Shown: positions 53,181 through 62,014 of the stretch, in pieces
Layout of the letters: each line of letters starts with the position of its first letter
How positions within the stretch are numbered: the first letter of the stretch is position 1
Origin: JAJFKX01 sp965230265
GTDB lineage: Bacteria > Pseudomonadota > Gammaproteobacteria > Xanthomonadales > Wenzhouxiangellaceae
Length of the DNA stretch: 64,000 bases
Reading direction: 5' to 3'
NCBI GenBank assembly: GCA_965230265.1
Contig: OZ245999.1
Coordinates: forward strand, 3,286,001-3,350,000
The notes under the pieces: generated by a model
Database searches by the model: none
What the model saw: only the letters and a program-made list of their open reading frames with translations
Told to the model about the DNA's origin: nothing
Made by a program: the position numbers and the translations under genes

Positions 53181-53252
53181 ACTGACCAAACCCTGAGTTC
53201 TTACAGATTAATCGAGCAGTAAAACCTGCCTGTCCCAGATTTTCACCCAAAC
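53181..53252. repeat. Diverged direct repeat, copy B
   Basis: Second copy of the repeat at 51640. It overlaps the end of a small minus-strand frame, but a one-base length difference means the reading frame is not shared by both copies, so the repeat itself is probably not coding. Confidence 0.6.
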
Positions 53253-53336
53253 GGTGTACTGGCTTGAATCAAGGCCGGATTGATTCAAAATCTTGATCTG
53301 ATTCAATACCGAAGCGGAAGTGGTGTTTGAGTCCAT
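53208..53336 (-). CDS. Small frame with strong ribosome site (42 aa)
   Basis: A minus-strand frame from ATG 53336 encodes 42 residues starting MDSNTTSASVLNQIKILNQS and ending WDRQVLLLD. GGAGG lies six bases before the ATG, an ideal spacing. No family is recognised. It could be a real small protein or the surviving start of a decayed gene, as its last third lies in repeat copy B. The rest of the gap to 53530 holds only the leader of the S9 peptidase gene. Confidence 0.4.
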   Translation of the reverse strand: MDSNTTSASVLNQIKILNQSGLDSSQYTVWVKIWDRQVLLLD

Positions 53337-53530
53337 GGCCTGCCTCCTGCAGTGCTGTTGGAAAGTGAAGCGATTAATCCAATTAAGACATAGAATATAA
53401 ACCAGTATAGCGTTGATTGGCGATTACAAACCATAACGCTAACCGTTGCGTTCCCTTTATTCATTCAGGTGCTTGCGCTTGACGGTCTCTAAGTGACTAT
53501 ACTGTGCGCTGATCATCACGAACCATCATT

Positions 53531-55777
53531 ATGCGAACCTTGATTTCACTGAGCCTGTTATTCATGACTTCACTGCTGCACGCCGAAAACCTCACCATCG
53601 AACGTATCTTTGCCAGCCCCTCGATCAGTGGCCCGAATCTGCGTTCGTTAAAGCTTTCACCAACCGGTGACCGGGTGACGTTTTTACAGGGCAAAGCCGA
53701 TGACCGTGAGCAACTGGATTTATGGGAATATCATATTGCTGATCAGGCCACACGCTTGTTGGTGGACTCGCAGGTACTGGTACCCGAAGCAGAACAGCTT
53801 TCAGCAGAAGAAAAAGCCCGTCGTGAACGCCAGCGTTTAGCAGGCCTGCGCGGTATTATCGCTTATCAATGGTCGGCTGATGGTGATGCGTTACTGTTTC
53901 CCTTGAATGGTGATTTGTACTTTTACCGGCTGGCCACTGAGCAGGCTGAGGCCGAAGTTAAACGCCTGACTGAAACCGAAGCATTCGAGACCGATCCGCA
54001 ATTATCACCTGATGGCAAACAGGTGGCGTTTATCCGCAACCAGAATATCTTTGTGATTGACATTGCCAGCGGGGTAGAAAGGCAACTGACCATGGATGGG
54101 CAGGGCAATATTCATAATGGCGAAGCAGAGTTTGCGGCACAGGAAGAAATGGACCGGGATACGGGTTATTGGTGGTCTCCGGATTCCAGCAAAATTGCGT
54201 TTATTCAGTTTGATGAAAGCCCTGTACAGATTACCCAACGCTACGAAATTGATGCCGACTCGGTCACCGTGGTTGATCAGCGTTATCCCTACACGGGCAC
54301 ACCCAATGTTTTATTAAAGCTGGGTGTGGTATCGGCCAACGGCGGTGAGAAACAATGGGTCGAACTGGGGGAAGAAACCGATTTTTACTTACCGCGGGTT
54401 AAATGGCTGCCTGATAGTAAGCACCTGAGTTATCAGTGGCAATCCCGTGATCAGCAAAGGTTGGAATTGCGGGTTGCCGATTTACAAGAAGACCATCAGC
54501 ATGTGCGCTTGGTGGAAACGTCCGACACCTGGATAAATCTGCATCATGATCTGAAGTTCCTAAAACAAGACCCACAATTTATCTGGTCATCAGAACGCAA
54601 CGGATTCCGGCATTTATACCTATATTCCAATAAAGGCGAGCTCATACGGGCAATAACCAGTGGCCAATGGCGATTGGATCAAATTGAAGGTATCGATGAA
54701 GCAGCCGGGCTGGTTTATTTCACCGCCAATAAAGATAACGATACCGAGCGTCAGTTGTATGCTGTGAATTACCAACGGGACAATGCACCCGTTCAGCGCA
54801 TCACGGAAAACACTGGCCAACATGCCATTGAAATGTCTAAAAGCGCCAATGTTTATATTGATACTTTTTCCAATCGCAGTCAGCCACCCCAGGTTTCCCT
54901 GCACAAGGCAGATGGCGAGCGTCTGACCTGGCTGCTGGAAAATGCATTGGATGACTCGCATCCCTATGCGACTTATCTGGACAGTCATCAAACCACCGAG
55001 TTTGGTCAATTGACAGCCAGCGATGGTCAAACCCTGCACTACCGAATGCTTAAACCCAAAGGCTTTGTCTCATCACGTCAATACCCGGTATTTGTGTATG
55101 TTTATGGTGGACCTGGTGCCCAGGTGGTTGGCAACAGCTGGGATCGCCGCATCTTGTTTGAGCAATATATGGCTCAACAGGGTTTTGTGGTGTTCTCCGT
55201 TGACAATCGGGGCAGTGCACGGCGCGGGACCAAGTTTGAAAACCCGATCTATAAAAGCATGGGCACTGTAGAGGTGGAAGATCAGTTGACCGGTGTCGAA
55301 TTCCTGAAAAGCCTACCCTATGTTGACCCCGGCCGCATTGGCATATTCGGTTGGAGCTATGGGGGCTATATGACTTTGATGAGTCTGCTGCAGGGCCAAA
55401 GTGATGAAGGCAGTGCCTATGCTTTGGGGGTATCGGTCGCACCGGTATCCGATTGGCGTTTGTATGACACGCATTACACCGAGCGTTTTATGCAAACGCC
55501 GCAAGGCAATGAGCAGGGTTATGCTACCGGCAATGTGCTGACCTATACCGAAAAACTGCCTGCCAATGGTGAAATACCACTACTGATTATTCACGGTATG
55601 GCCGATGACAATGTGTTATTCACGCACAGCACTTTGCTGTTTAAAGACCTGCAGGACAAAGGCAAGTTATTTGATGTGATGACCTACCCGGGCGCCAAGC
55701 ATGGCATTAGCGGTAGCACATCGCAGACGCATGTATATCGAACCATTGCGGAGTATTTTCAAAAACTGCAGCCATAG
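53531..55777 (+). CDS. Dipeptidyl peptidase IV-like S9 family peptidase
   Basis: This 748-residue exported protein has a signal peptide (SLLFMTSLLHA), an N-terminal beta-propeller (DPPIV_N type, with SPDGKQVAFIRNQNIFV and WWSPDSSKIAFIQFDE), and a C-terminal alpha/beta hydrolase. The catalytic Ser is in FGWSYGGYMTL, Asp in HGMADDNVLF and His in GAKHGI. The Glu pair region (EEMDRDTGYWWSPD) fits DPP-IV enzymes, which cut X-Pro dipeptides from N-termini. It is likely periplasmic or secreted and, with the M14, M28 and M64-like enzymes, indicates a peptide-scavenging lifestyle. Confidence 0.94.
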   Translation: MRTLISLSLLFMTSLLHAENLTIERIFASPSISGPNLRSLKLSPTGDRVTFLQGKADDREQLDLWEYHIADQATRLLVDSQVLVPEAEQLSAEEKARRERQRLAGLRGIIAYQWSADGDALLFPLNGDLYFYRLATEQAEAEVKRLTETEAFETDPQLSPDGKQVAFIRNQNIFVIDIASGVERQLTMDGQGNIHNGEAEFAAQEEMDRDTGYWWSPDSSKIAFIQFDESPVQITQRYEIDADSVTVVDQRYPYTGTPNVLLKLGVVSANGGEKQWVELGEETDFYLPRVKWLPDSKHLSYQWQSRDQQRLELRVADLQEDHQHVRLVETSDTWINLHHDLKFLKQDPQFIWSSERNGFRHLYLYSNKGELIRAITSGQWRLDQIEGIDEAAGLVYFTANKDNDTERQLYAVNYQRDNAPVQRITENTGQHAIEMSKSANVYIDTFSNRSQPPQVSLHKADGERLTWLLENALDDSHPYATYLDSHQTTEFGQLTASDGQTLHYRMLKPKGFVSSRQYPVFVYVYGGPGAQVVGNSWDRRILFEQYMAQQGFVVFSVDNRGSARRGTKFENPIYKSMGTVEVEDQLTGVEFLKSLPYVDPGRIGIFGWSYGGYMTLMSLLQGQSDEGSAYALGVSVAPVSDWRLYDTHYTERFMQTPQGNEQGYATGNVLTYTEKLPANGEIPLLIIHGMADDNVLFTHSTLLFKDLQDKGKLFDVMTYPGAKHGISGSTSQTHVYRTIAEYFQKLQP

Positions 55778-55885
55778 CGCCAGAGCATATTCATATAACT
55801 TAAGACTTCATTGGTTTATTAATGGCAAGCACAAACCTTGCTATTTAAGTCAATAACATCCGTATCCACGGAAAGGTAGAAAACA

Positions 55886-56632
55886 ATGAGTCATGCACTC
55901 TCAGGAAAAACAGTCTTAATCACCGGTGCTAACCGTGGCATCGGTAAGCAAATATTAGAAAGCTTTATCGCTGCAGGAGCAGCCAAAGTATATGGTGCGG
56001 TCAGGGATACATCGTCACTGGACCCAATTAAACAAGAACACGGAGATAAGGTCAAAGCACTGGCGTTAGACCTTAGCAAGCCCGATACTATTTATGCCGC
56101 TGCACAAGTTGCTCAGGATGTAGATATCGTGGTGAATAACGGTGGTGTGCTACGCACAGCAGATCCATTTGCAGATGACACGATTGAGTCGTTGCAATTT
56201 GAATTGGATGTGAACTTGTACGGCTGGCTGCACATGGCCCGTGCTTTTGCTCCTGTGCTGAAAAACAATGGGGGCGGTGCACTGGTACAGCTGAATTCTG
56301 TCGCTTCACTTAAAAACTTCGCTGATTTTGCCACTTACTCAGCCTCCAAGGCCGCCAGTTACTCAATTACCCAGGCGATACGGGAGAAGCTCAAAGCGCA
56401 AGGTACTCATGTGGTCAGCGTGCATCCGGGTCCGATTGCCACAGACATGGGCGATGCGGCAGGTTTTCCTGAAGATGTAGCTGATTCGCCCACAGTGGTT
56501 GCTGACGGCATCGTTGCTGCGCTGGAAGGCGGGCATTTTCATACCTTCCCGGATCAGATGGCCAAACAGTTCTGGCAGGCTTATCAAGGTTTTGCAGAAA
56601 ATGTCGTGGAAGCTGAAATGAGCGAAGGATAA
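55886..56632 (+). CDS. SDR-family oxidoreductase, tandem copy 1
   Basis: A 248-residue short-chain dehydrogenase with TGANRGIG, catalytic Ser in LNSVASL and YSASK. The structural NNAG motif reads NNGG (VNNGGVL). It begins MSHALSGKT, nearly identical to the next SDR, so the pair arose by duplication. It ends at a good intrinsic terminator. Substrate unknown. Confidence 0.87.
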   Translation: MSHALSGKTVLITGANRGIGKQILESFIAAGAAKVYGAVRDTSSLDPIKQEHGDKVKALALDLSKPDTIYAAAQVAQDVDIVVNNGGVLRTADPFADDTIESLQFELDVNLYGWLHMARAFAPVLKNNGGGALVQLNSVASLKNFADFATYSASKAASYSITQAIREKLKAQGTHVVSVHPGPIATDMGDAAGFPEDVADSPTVVADGIVAALEGGHFHTFPDQMAKQFWQAYQGFAENVVEAEMSEG

Positions 56633-56655
56633 GCAATTATTGATTTAATGATCAG

Positions 56656-56680
56656 CGGCGAGCTTAGGTTCGCCGTTTTT
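56656..56680 (+). terminator. Intrinsic terminator between the tandem SDR genes
   Basis: An eight-pair stem CGGCGAGC / GTTCGCCG (one G-U) with loop TTAG, followed by five Ts and GTTT. It separates the two paralogues into distinct transcripts. Confidence 0.82.
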
Positions 56681-56708
56681 GTTTGCAATCACACACCAGA
56701 GAGTACCC

Positions 56709-56714
56709 TATAAT
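56709..56714 (+). promoter_or_regulatory. -10 box candidate for the second SDR gene
   Basis: A perfect TATAAT lies 30 bases before the ATG at 56745. No strong -35 hexamer is at the right distance, but the terminator upstream makes a promoter here likely. Confidence 0.4.
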
Positions 56715-56744
56715 CGTTGATGATAGACCGAATAAGGAAAAGTG

Positions 56745-57503
56745 ATGAGTCATGCACTCACAGGAAAAACAGCACTTATCACCGGTGCCAATCGCGGTAT
56801 CGGCAAGCAGATACTGGTAGATTTTATTGAAGCTGGTGCAGCCAAAGTTTATGCAGCGGTCAGGGATATTACGTCGGTTGCCGGATTACAGGAAAAGTAC
56901 GGCGATCAAGTACAAGCGATTGCAATCGACCTGAGTAAACCGGAGAGTGTTTATGCAGTGGCTGAACACGCCACGGATGTAGATATTGTGGTTAACAACG
57001 GTGGCGTGCTGAGCAGCACATTGCCGTTTGCTGAAGACACCATCAAACGGCTCGACTTTGAACTACAGATCAACTTTTATGGTTGGTTGCATGTCGCCAG
57101 AGCTTTTGCACCAGTATTAAAAAATAATGGTGGCGGTGCGCTGGTGCAGCTCAATTCAGTGTCATCGTTAAGAAGCAACACAAAATACTCAACCTATGCC
57201 GTTTCCAAAGCCGCAGCCTACTCTATAACACAAGCCATTCGTGATGAACTCCAGCTACAGGGCACGCAGGTGATCAGTGTTCATCCCGGTCCGATTAAAA
57301 CTGATATGGCAGCCGAAGCTGAAATTCCGGAAGAGCTGTTGGATCCGCCATCTATGGTATCTGATGGCATTATTCAGGCATTGGAAAACGGTGAATTTCA
57401 CGTGATGCCAGGGGCAATGGCAGAAGCGCTTTGGCAGGAGTATCAGCACTATGCCGAAAATGTGATTTGTATTAATCGAAGTGGCTATACACTAAAGCAG
57501 TAA
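56745..57503 (+). CDS. SDR-family oxidoreductase, tandem copy 2
   Basis: A 252-residue paralogue of the preceding gene, with MSHALTGKTALITGANRGIG, the same NNGG variant, Ser in QLNSVSSL and YAVSK. Downstream of the active site the copies differ in about one third of positions. I use ATG 56745 (AAGGAAAAG upstream) rather than GTG 56742. It has a longer C-terminal tail (NRSGYTLKQ) than copy 1. Confidence 0.87.
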   Translation: MSHALTGKTALITGANRGIGKQILVDFIEAGAAKVYAAVRDITSVAGLQEKYGDQVQAIAIDLSKPESVYAVAEHATDVDIVVNNGGVLSSTLPFAEDTIKRLDFELQINFYGWLHVARAFAPVLKNNGGGALVQLNSVSSLRSNTKYSTYAVSKAAAYSITQAIRDELQLQGTQVISVHPGPIKTDMAAEAEIPEELLDPPSMVSDGIIQALENGEFHVMPGAMAEALWQEYQHYAENVICINRSGYTLKQ

Positions 57504-57572
57504 TGGGTCGCTGCCACCAAAGCCGATAGACCCCTATACGATACTCGTAACGCTTTGACATAAAAACTGTAG

Positions 57573-57601
57573 GTCGGATTAGGCCTTGGCCGTAATCCGA
57601 C
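57573..57601. repeat. REP-like palindrome
   Basis: GTCGGATTA-GGCC-TT-GGCC-G-TAATCCGAC forms a long imperfect hairpin (one bulged G), preceded by TGTAG. Short palindromes starting GTAGGTCGGATTA are common intergenic repeats in gammaproteobacterial genomes. This is the only copy I noticed in the window. Confidence 0.7.
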
Positions 57602-57637
57602 AATCACTTAAAACTAACACGGGTAAGGACTGTGGTT

Positions 57638-58786
57638 ATGCAAGCAGAGTTAAATAGAACCAATATCAAAATTGTCATAGTCGGGCTGATATTACTGCTT
57701 TCGACTATCGGTCTGGCAGGAGAAAGCAATATGGATTTAACCAAGCAGTGGCCAATGTTCCGTGGCAACAGCCAACACAGTGGCGCCCAAGGTGATGCAA
57801 AAACTCTGGACAAACCGGAATTGCTGTGGCGATTTGATACCGGAGGTACGGTGGAGTCCTCTCCTACGGTTATTAATGGCAAGCTATACGTGGGTACATT
57901 TGCCGACCACCTATTTGCCCTGGATGCTGAATCCGGTGAGGAAAAATGGCGGTTTAATGTGGATGGATTGGTTCGTGCATCGCCTTCGGTGGTCAATGAG
58001 GTGGTTTATTTTGGTGCTGACGATGATCGCTTTTATGCATTGAATGCCAACACCGGTAAAAAGCACTGGCAAATCGAGTTGGGCGAAGGGGGCGAGCAGT
58101 CTTCTCCTGCGGTTGTCGATGGCGTTGTTTATTTCGGCGCTTTTGATCATGGGGTATATGCGGCTGATATCAATACTGGAAAGGTGATTTGGAGGTATCC
58201 GACAGGCGGCGGCATTTTGTCTTCGCCAGTGGTTTCCAATGGTTTGGTTATGATTGGTTCGATGGATAAAAAACTGCATGCTGTTAATATCCACGATGGC
58301 AAAGCTGCCTGGACGTTGGAAACCAAAGATATTATTTTTTCATCCCCCGCTGTTGCTGGTGGCGTTGTGCTTGTTGGTTCTCAGGATGGCAGTGTCTATG
58401 CGGTTAATATCAAAGACGGCTCGTTGCGTTGGCAATACGTCACTGAAGGAGGTGTGTTTTCATCGCCATCAATTGCAGATAAAACTGTTTATGTGGGCTC
58501 AGATGATGGGTATTTATACGCTTTAAATTCTGATAACGGCGAATTATTATGGAAAACCAATTTAAAAGGTCGGGTATTAGGCTCTCCGGCAATTTTGGGT
58601 AACGGTGTTTACGTGGGTTCCAGCGATGGTCATTTGTATGCATTAAATCGAAATAATGGTGAAATTGTCTGGGCATATTTGATTGGTGAAAAAGTCTGGA
58701 GCTCGCCGACCATCATTGATGGGGTAATTTATGTGGGCGCACATGATGGCTATGTTTATGCTTTGGGTATTGATAATAATCAGTGA
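57638..58786 (+). CDS. PQQ-like beta-propeller repeat protein
   Basis: This 382-residue exported protein has an N-terminal hydrophobic segment (IVIVGLILLLSTIGLAG) followed by WPMFRGNSQHSG, the usual opening of bacterial quinoprotein-like propellers. At least seven blades repeat the pattern SSPxVxxGxVYVGxxDxxxYALNxxxG. No PQQ-binding or dehydrogenase residues are recognisable, so a binding or scaffolding role similar to BamB-type propellers is as likely as enzymatic activity. AAGGA lies upstream of ATG 57638. Confidence 0.87.
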   Translation: MQAELNRTNIKIVIVGLILLLSTIGLAGESNMDLTKQWPMFRGNSQHSGAQGDAKTLDKPELLWRFDTGGTVESSPTVINGKLYVGTFADHLFALDAESGEEKWRFNVDGLVRASPSVVNEVVYFGADDDRFYALNANTGKKHWQIELGEGGEQSSPAVVDGVVYFGAFDHGVYAADINTGKVIWRYPTGGGILSSPVVSNGLVMIGSMDKKLHAVNIHDGKAAWTLETKDIIFSSPAVAGGVVLVGSQDGSVYAVNIKDGSLRWQYVTEGGVFSSPSIADKTVYVGSDDGYLYALNSDNGELLWKTNLKGRVLGSPAILGNGVYVGSSDGHLYALNRNNGEIVWAYLIGEKVWSSPTIIDGVIYVGAHDGYVYALGIDNNQ

Positions 58787-59049
58787 AATTGTTAGTGCAA
58801 AATAAAATTGAATTAAAGTTTAGTAAAAATTTAATGTCAAATTATTTATGGCACCCTGGTTGATTTTTGAGTAAAATAGATATAATAAATCACACAATAT
58901 TCACATAAATAAAGTAATTGTTATTAAAAAAATAATCAATTAATTTTTACTTATTTTTAATAAAAACCTCTCTATACTGACGTTGCAGTTAGCTGTTTAA
59001 AAGCTTTCTGCATAAACTCCCTTTCTAAGAATATTCAAGGAGGAATATA

Positions 59050-59514
59050 ATGTTCTTAAATAAATCATCTTTAATTGGTATATCTGCTGCTTTTGTTTTT
59101 GCAGGTTTGTCGAGCACAGTGGTTGCACAGCAAGCATTGACAGCTGAAGAGTATGATCAAGCAACGCTGGCACTGCCTGAACTTGCTGATGATGATGCCA
59201 AGAGCAATCAAAACCGCTCTGGGTCAGCTGCGATGAAATGCTATGTGGATACTCCTGCTTTTGATCTGTTTACTTTTGGTTATTGCAGTAATGCCGGTGT
59301 AGCCAGAACCACAACAGCTGTTTTTAGAATAGACAATGTACCGTCTAACTTCACCATTATTTGGTCAGACAGCCGTTGCAGTTCCACTAATCGCACCTGT
59401 TTTCTGCCGATTCGTCAATACCAGACAATTACTTTAAATGCGACGGTGTTGAATAACAGCAATAATACCTTCAGTACAACATCAGCAACCGCCAATTACG
59501 AAGGCTTTTTTTGA
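59050..59514 (+). CDS. Small secreted Cys-containing protein of unknown function
   Basis: A 154-residue frame behind a strong ribosome site (AAGGAGG). It has a signal peptide (FAGLSSTVVA) and a mature part with four Cys (KCYVDT, GYCSNAG, SRCSSTNRTC) suggestive of disulfides, in a beta-rich, Thr/Asn-rich context. No family is recognised. An AT-rich leader with a TATACT at 58973 precedes it, and a strong terminator follows, so it is a single-gene transcript that may be highly expressed. Confidence 0.7.
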   Translation: MFLNKSSLIGISAAFVFAGLSSTVVAQQALTAEEYDQATLALPELADDDAKSNQNRSGSAAMKCYVDTPAFDLFTFGYCSNAGVARTTTAVFRIDNVPSNFTIIWSDSRCSSTNRTCFLPIRQYQTITLNATVLNNSNNTFSTTSATANYEGFF

Positions 59515-59534
59515 TAAACTGATGTAACGTTTAT

Positions 59535-59564
59535 ACCCAGGTATCAGCAGATACCTGGGTTTTT
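59535..59564 (+). terminator. Intrinsic terminator after the small secreted protein
   Basis: An 11-bp perfect stem ACCCAGGTATC / GATACCTGGGT with loop AGCA and a T-run of five, 20 bases past the stop. Confidence 0.92.
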
Positions 59565-59768
59565 CTATTATAAAATCCTATATTCCTGAGGCTCCTGCAT
59601 GTCTCGGGCTGATGAGAGATAGCAATAAAGTAATAAATGACAGCTAACTTATAGGTACTTGTTTTGACCGGAATAGATAAAAGGCCGAATAGGCACGTCA
59701 GAAAAACAAAATTTGAATCAAAGTTAGGTAATCTTTGTAGCTATCAATATATCTAAGAGTCATTCTCA

Positions 59769-60617
59769 ATGAAAAAGTTAAAATCCAGCCTGGTCATTCT
59801 GTTTTTAAGTATTTATTTGCCATCAGTAGCACAACAGTCAGTCCCAGAATTAAAACTACTGTGGACGCTGGAAGAGCTGCAAAGCCCGGAAAGTGTTTTA
59901 TTAAGTCAGGATAACAGCTTCCTGTATGTTTCTAATGTCAATGGTGGCGGCGGAGACAAGGATGGCAATGGCTATATCGCCAGAGTGTCATTGACCGGCG
60001 AACTATTGGAGCGTACCTGGGTGGATGGTTTGAATGCGCCCAAAGGCTTGGGGCTAAAAGACGGAAAACTGTATGTGTCGGATATCGATCAGATAGTGAT
60101 TATCGATACGGCTACAGCGAGCATAGAAAACCGTATTAACGTGCCTGATGCTGACTTTCTTAACGATATAACCGTTAATACCGATGGTACCGTACTGATT
60201 TCAGATTCCGGGAACAGCACGATATACAAGCTAAATAACGATCAACAGCCAGAGGTGTTGATGACCGATGATCGTTTTGGCGGTATCAATGGCCTGCAGC
60301 CACATAATGGGCAATTACTGATTACCACCATGGACAAGGGCGAGCTATTGAGTCTGGATATTGGTAAACAGTCCATTGAGGTTCTTGCTGGCAACATGAA
60401 AAACGCGGATGGTATTACTCCGGTTACTGGCGGCGGGTATATTGTCAGCTCCTGGCCAGGGCAGTTGTTTTATATTTCTGATGACGGTGAGTCTACCGAG
60501 CTATTGAATACCACTGAAGATAAAAAATACATGAATGATTTTATGTTGCTCGGCGATATTTTATTAATCCCTAACTGGCAACCAGGTAGTTTGAGTGCTT
60601 ATCAGCTGAAATGGTAG
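59769..60617 (+). CDS. SMP-30/NHL-like secreted beta-propeller protein
   Basis: This 282-residue exported protein has a signal peptide (FLSIYLPSVA) and repeated blades including ESVLLSQDNSFLYVSNVNG, APKGLGLKDGKLYVSD, NDITVNTDGTVLISDSG and NGLQPHNGQLLITTM, a pattern of gluconolactonase/SMP-30-like propellers. Lactonase activity is possible but metal ligands cannot be assigned with confidence. It stands alone before a convergent histidine kinase. Confidence 0.8.
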   Translation: MKKLKSSLVILFLSIYLPSVAQQSVPELKLLWTLEELQSPESVLLSQDNSFLYVSNVNGGGGDKDGNGYIARVSLTGELLERTWVDGLNAPKGLGLKDGKLYVSDIDQIVIIDTATASIENRINVPDADFLNDITVNTDGTVLISDSGNSTIYKLNNDQQPEVLMTDDRFGGINGLQPHNGQLLITTMDKGELLSLDIGKQSIEVLAGNMKNADGITPVTGGGYIVSSWPGQLFYISDDGESTELLNTTEDKKYMNDFMLLGDILLIPNWQPGSLSAYQLKW

Positions 60618-60653
60618 TTATTATCTGACCCCTGTTAATAAAAGCAAAACAAG

Positions 60654-61979
60654 CTATGACAAGGGGATCTTTAAACGAACCCTTAAGCCTTGGTTGTGTC
60701 GATTAATCAAGGTAATTTCACCATCATGAGCTTCAATAATTTCACGACACAATGCCAGACCGATACCCGAGCCAGTTTTTTTGGTCGAATAAAAGGGTGC
60801 CAGCGCCTGTTTTAATTCCTGATCAGACATGCCACTGCCTGCATCACTGACTTCTAATATTTGCGCCTGTTCAATATCGATACAACGAATAGTAATTTGT
60901 TCTACCGGGCTGCCGGCTTCAACGGCATTTTTGATCAGGTTGATCAGCACTTGCTCCATTAATGTCGGATCAAACCACCCGGGTTTATCAGTTAACGGCT
61001 TAACAATACTAAAGGGATAACTTTTTTGCAGAGGTTCCAAAAAAGTCTTCCAGGGCTGTACTTTTTTTTGGGGTTCAGGGAGTCTTGCAAAATGCGCATA
61101 TTGACCGATAAAGTCTGACAGATGGTGAGCACGTTCGGAGACACTATGCAGGGCGTCCATTAATCGCTGCTTATCACCACGCTCGGCTAAGATTTTTCCA
61201 GAGTGGATCAGTGAAGTAATCGGTGCAACCGAATTATTGAGTTCGTGACTGATAATTCGGATGACTTTTTTCCAGGTAGCAACTTCCTGACGATTGAGTT
61301 CACGGGTCAGCCTTTGCAACATGAACAGCGTATGTGGGCTGGTATTAAGACGAAACTCCTTAATAATAATCAAACAGCTTTCCAGTTCCGGATGACCGCT
61401 GCCGATTTCTGACTCAAGGCTGTATACACCACCTTGCTTAAGACGCAAAGCCTCTGCAATGTCATTATCAAGTTGTTCCAAAATGGCTTCCCAGGCCAGA
61501 CCTTCCATTTTTTTGCCATGGTGCAGCATTTGTCTTGCCGCATGGTTTGAATAGATGATCCTTTGCCGTGAATCAACCAGCAGCATGGCAATAGGCGAGC
61601 TTTGGATAACGGTATCCAGTAACAATTCACGCTGATGCAGTGACTGTCGTTCTTCACGAAGCAGTTTGCCAATTTGGTTATAGGTTTGAATAATCGGTAC
61701 CAGCTCAGGTACGCCGTTTTCTGACAGGGAGATAGAAAAATCGCTGTCCATAAAGCTGGCGGTTCCTGCTTCCAGAGCCCGCAGGCGTGAAGTCAGGGGC
61801 TTGGTCCACAGGCGTGCAATAATGACAGCCAGCAAGGTACTGATGGCAATAATAGCCAGCCAAAGCAAAAGCGATGAAACAAGCCACTGTTGCAATAAGT
61901 GGTAACACGTCAGCACGATACCGAAAGCAATCAGTAATAGCAGTGCAAGGCGACCTTCCATCGAGAACAGACGAGACAT
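60654..61979 (-). CDS. Sensor histidine kinase
   Basis: This 441-residue kinase has two adjacent N-terminal membrane segments (ALLLLIAFGIVLTCYHLL, LLLWLAIIAISTLLAVIIA), with almost no periplasmic loop. A HAMP-like stretch and a PAS-like region (SSPIAMLLVDSRQRIIYSNHAA) follow. The phosphoacceptor His is in ISHELNNSVAPI. The ATP site has NLIKNAVEAG, DAGSGM and FYSTKKTGSGIGL. The PAS and HELNN pattern is typical of NtrB/NtrY-type kinases that phosphorylate sigma54 activators, and such a regulator is encoded 35 bases upstream on the same strand. Confidence 0.93.
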   Translation of the reverse strand: MSRLFSMEGRLALLLLIAFGIVLTCYHLLQQWLVSSLLLWLAIIAISTLLAVIIARLWTKPLTSRLRALEAGTASFMDSDFSISLSENGVPELVPIIQTYNQIGKLLREERQSLHQRELLLDTVIQSSPIAMLLVDSRQRIIYSNHAARQMLHHGKKMEGLAWEAILEQLDNDIAEALRLKQGGVYSLESEIGSGHPELESCLIIIKEFRLNTSPHTLFMLQRLTRELNRQEVATWKKVIRIISHELNNSVAPITSLIHSGKILAERGDKQRLMDALHSVSERAHHLSDFIGQYAHFARLPEPQKKVQPWKTFLEPLQKSYPFSIVKPLTDKPGWFDPTLMEQVLINLIKNAVEAGSPVEQITIRCIDIEQAQILEVSDAGSGMSDQELKQALAPFYSTKKTGSGIGLALCREIIEAHDGEITLINRHNQGLRVRLKIPLS

Positions 61980-62014
61980 GGTTCAGATTATAGAAAACTT
62001 CTTGGTTTTCTGGT

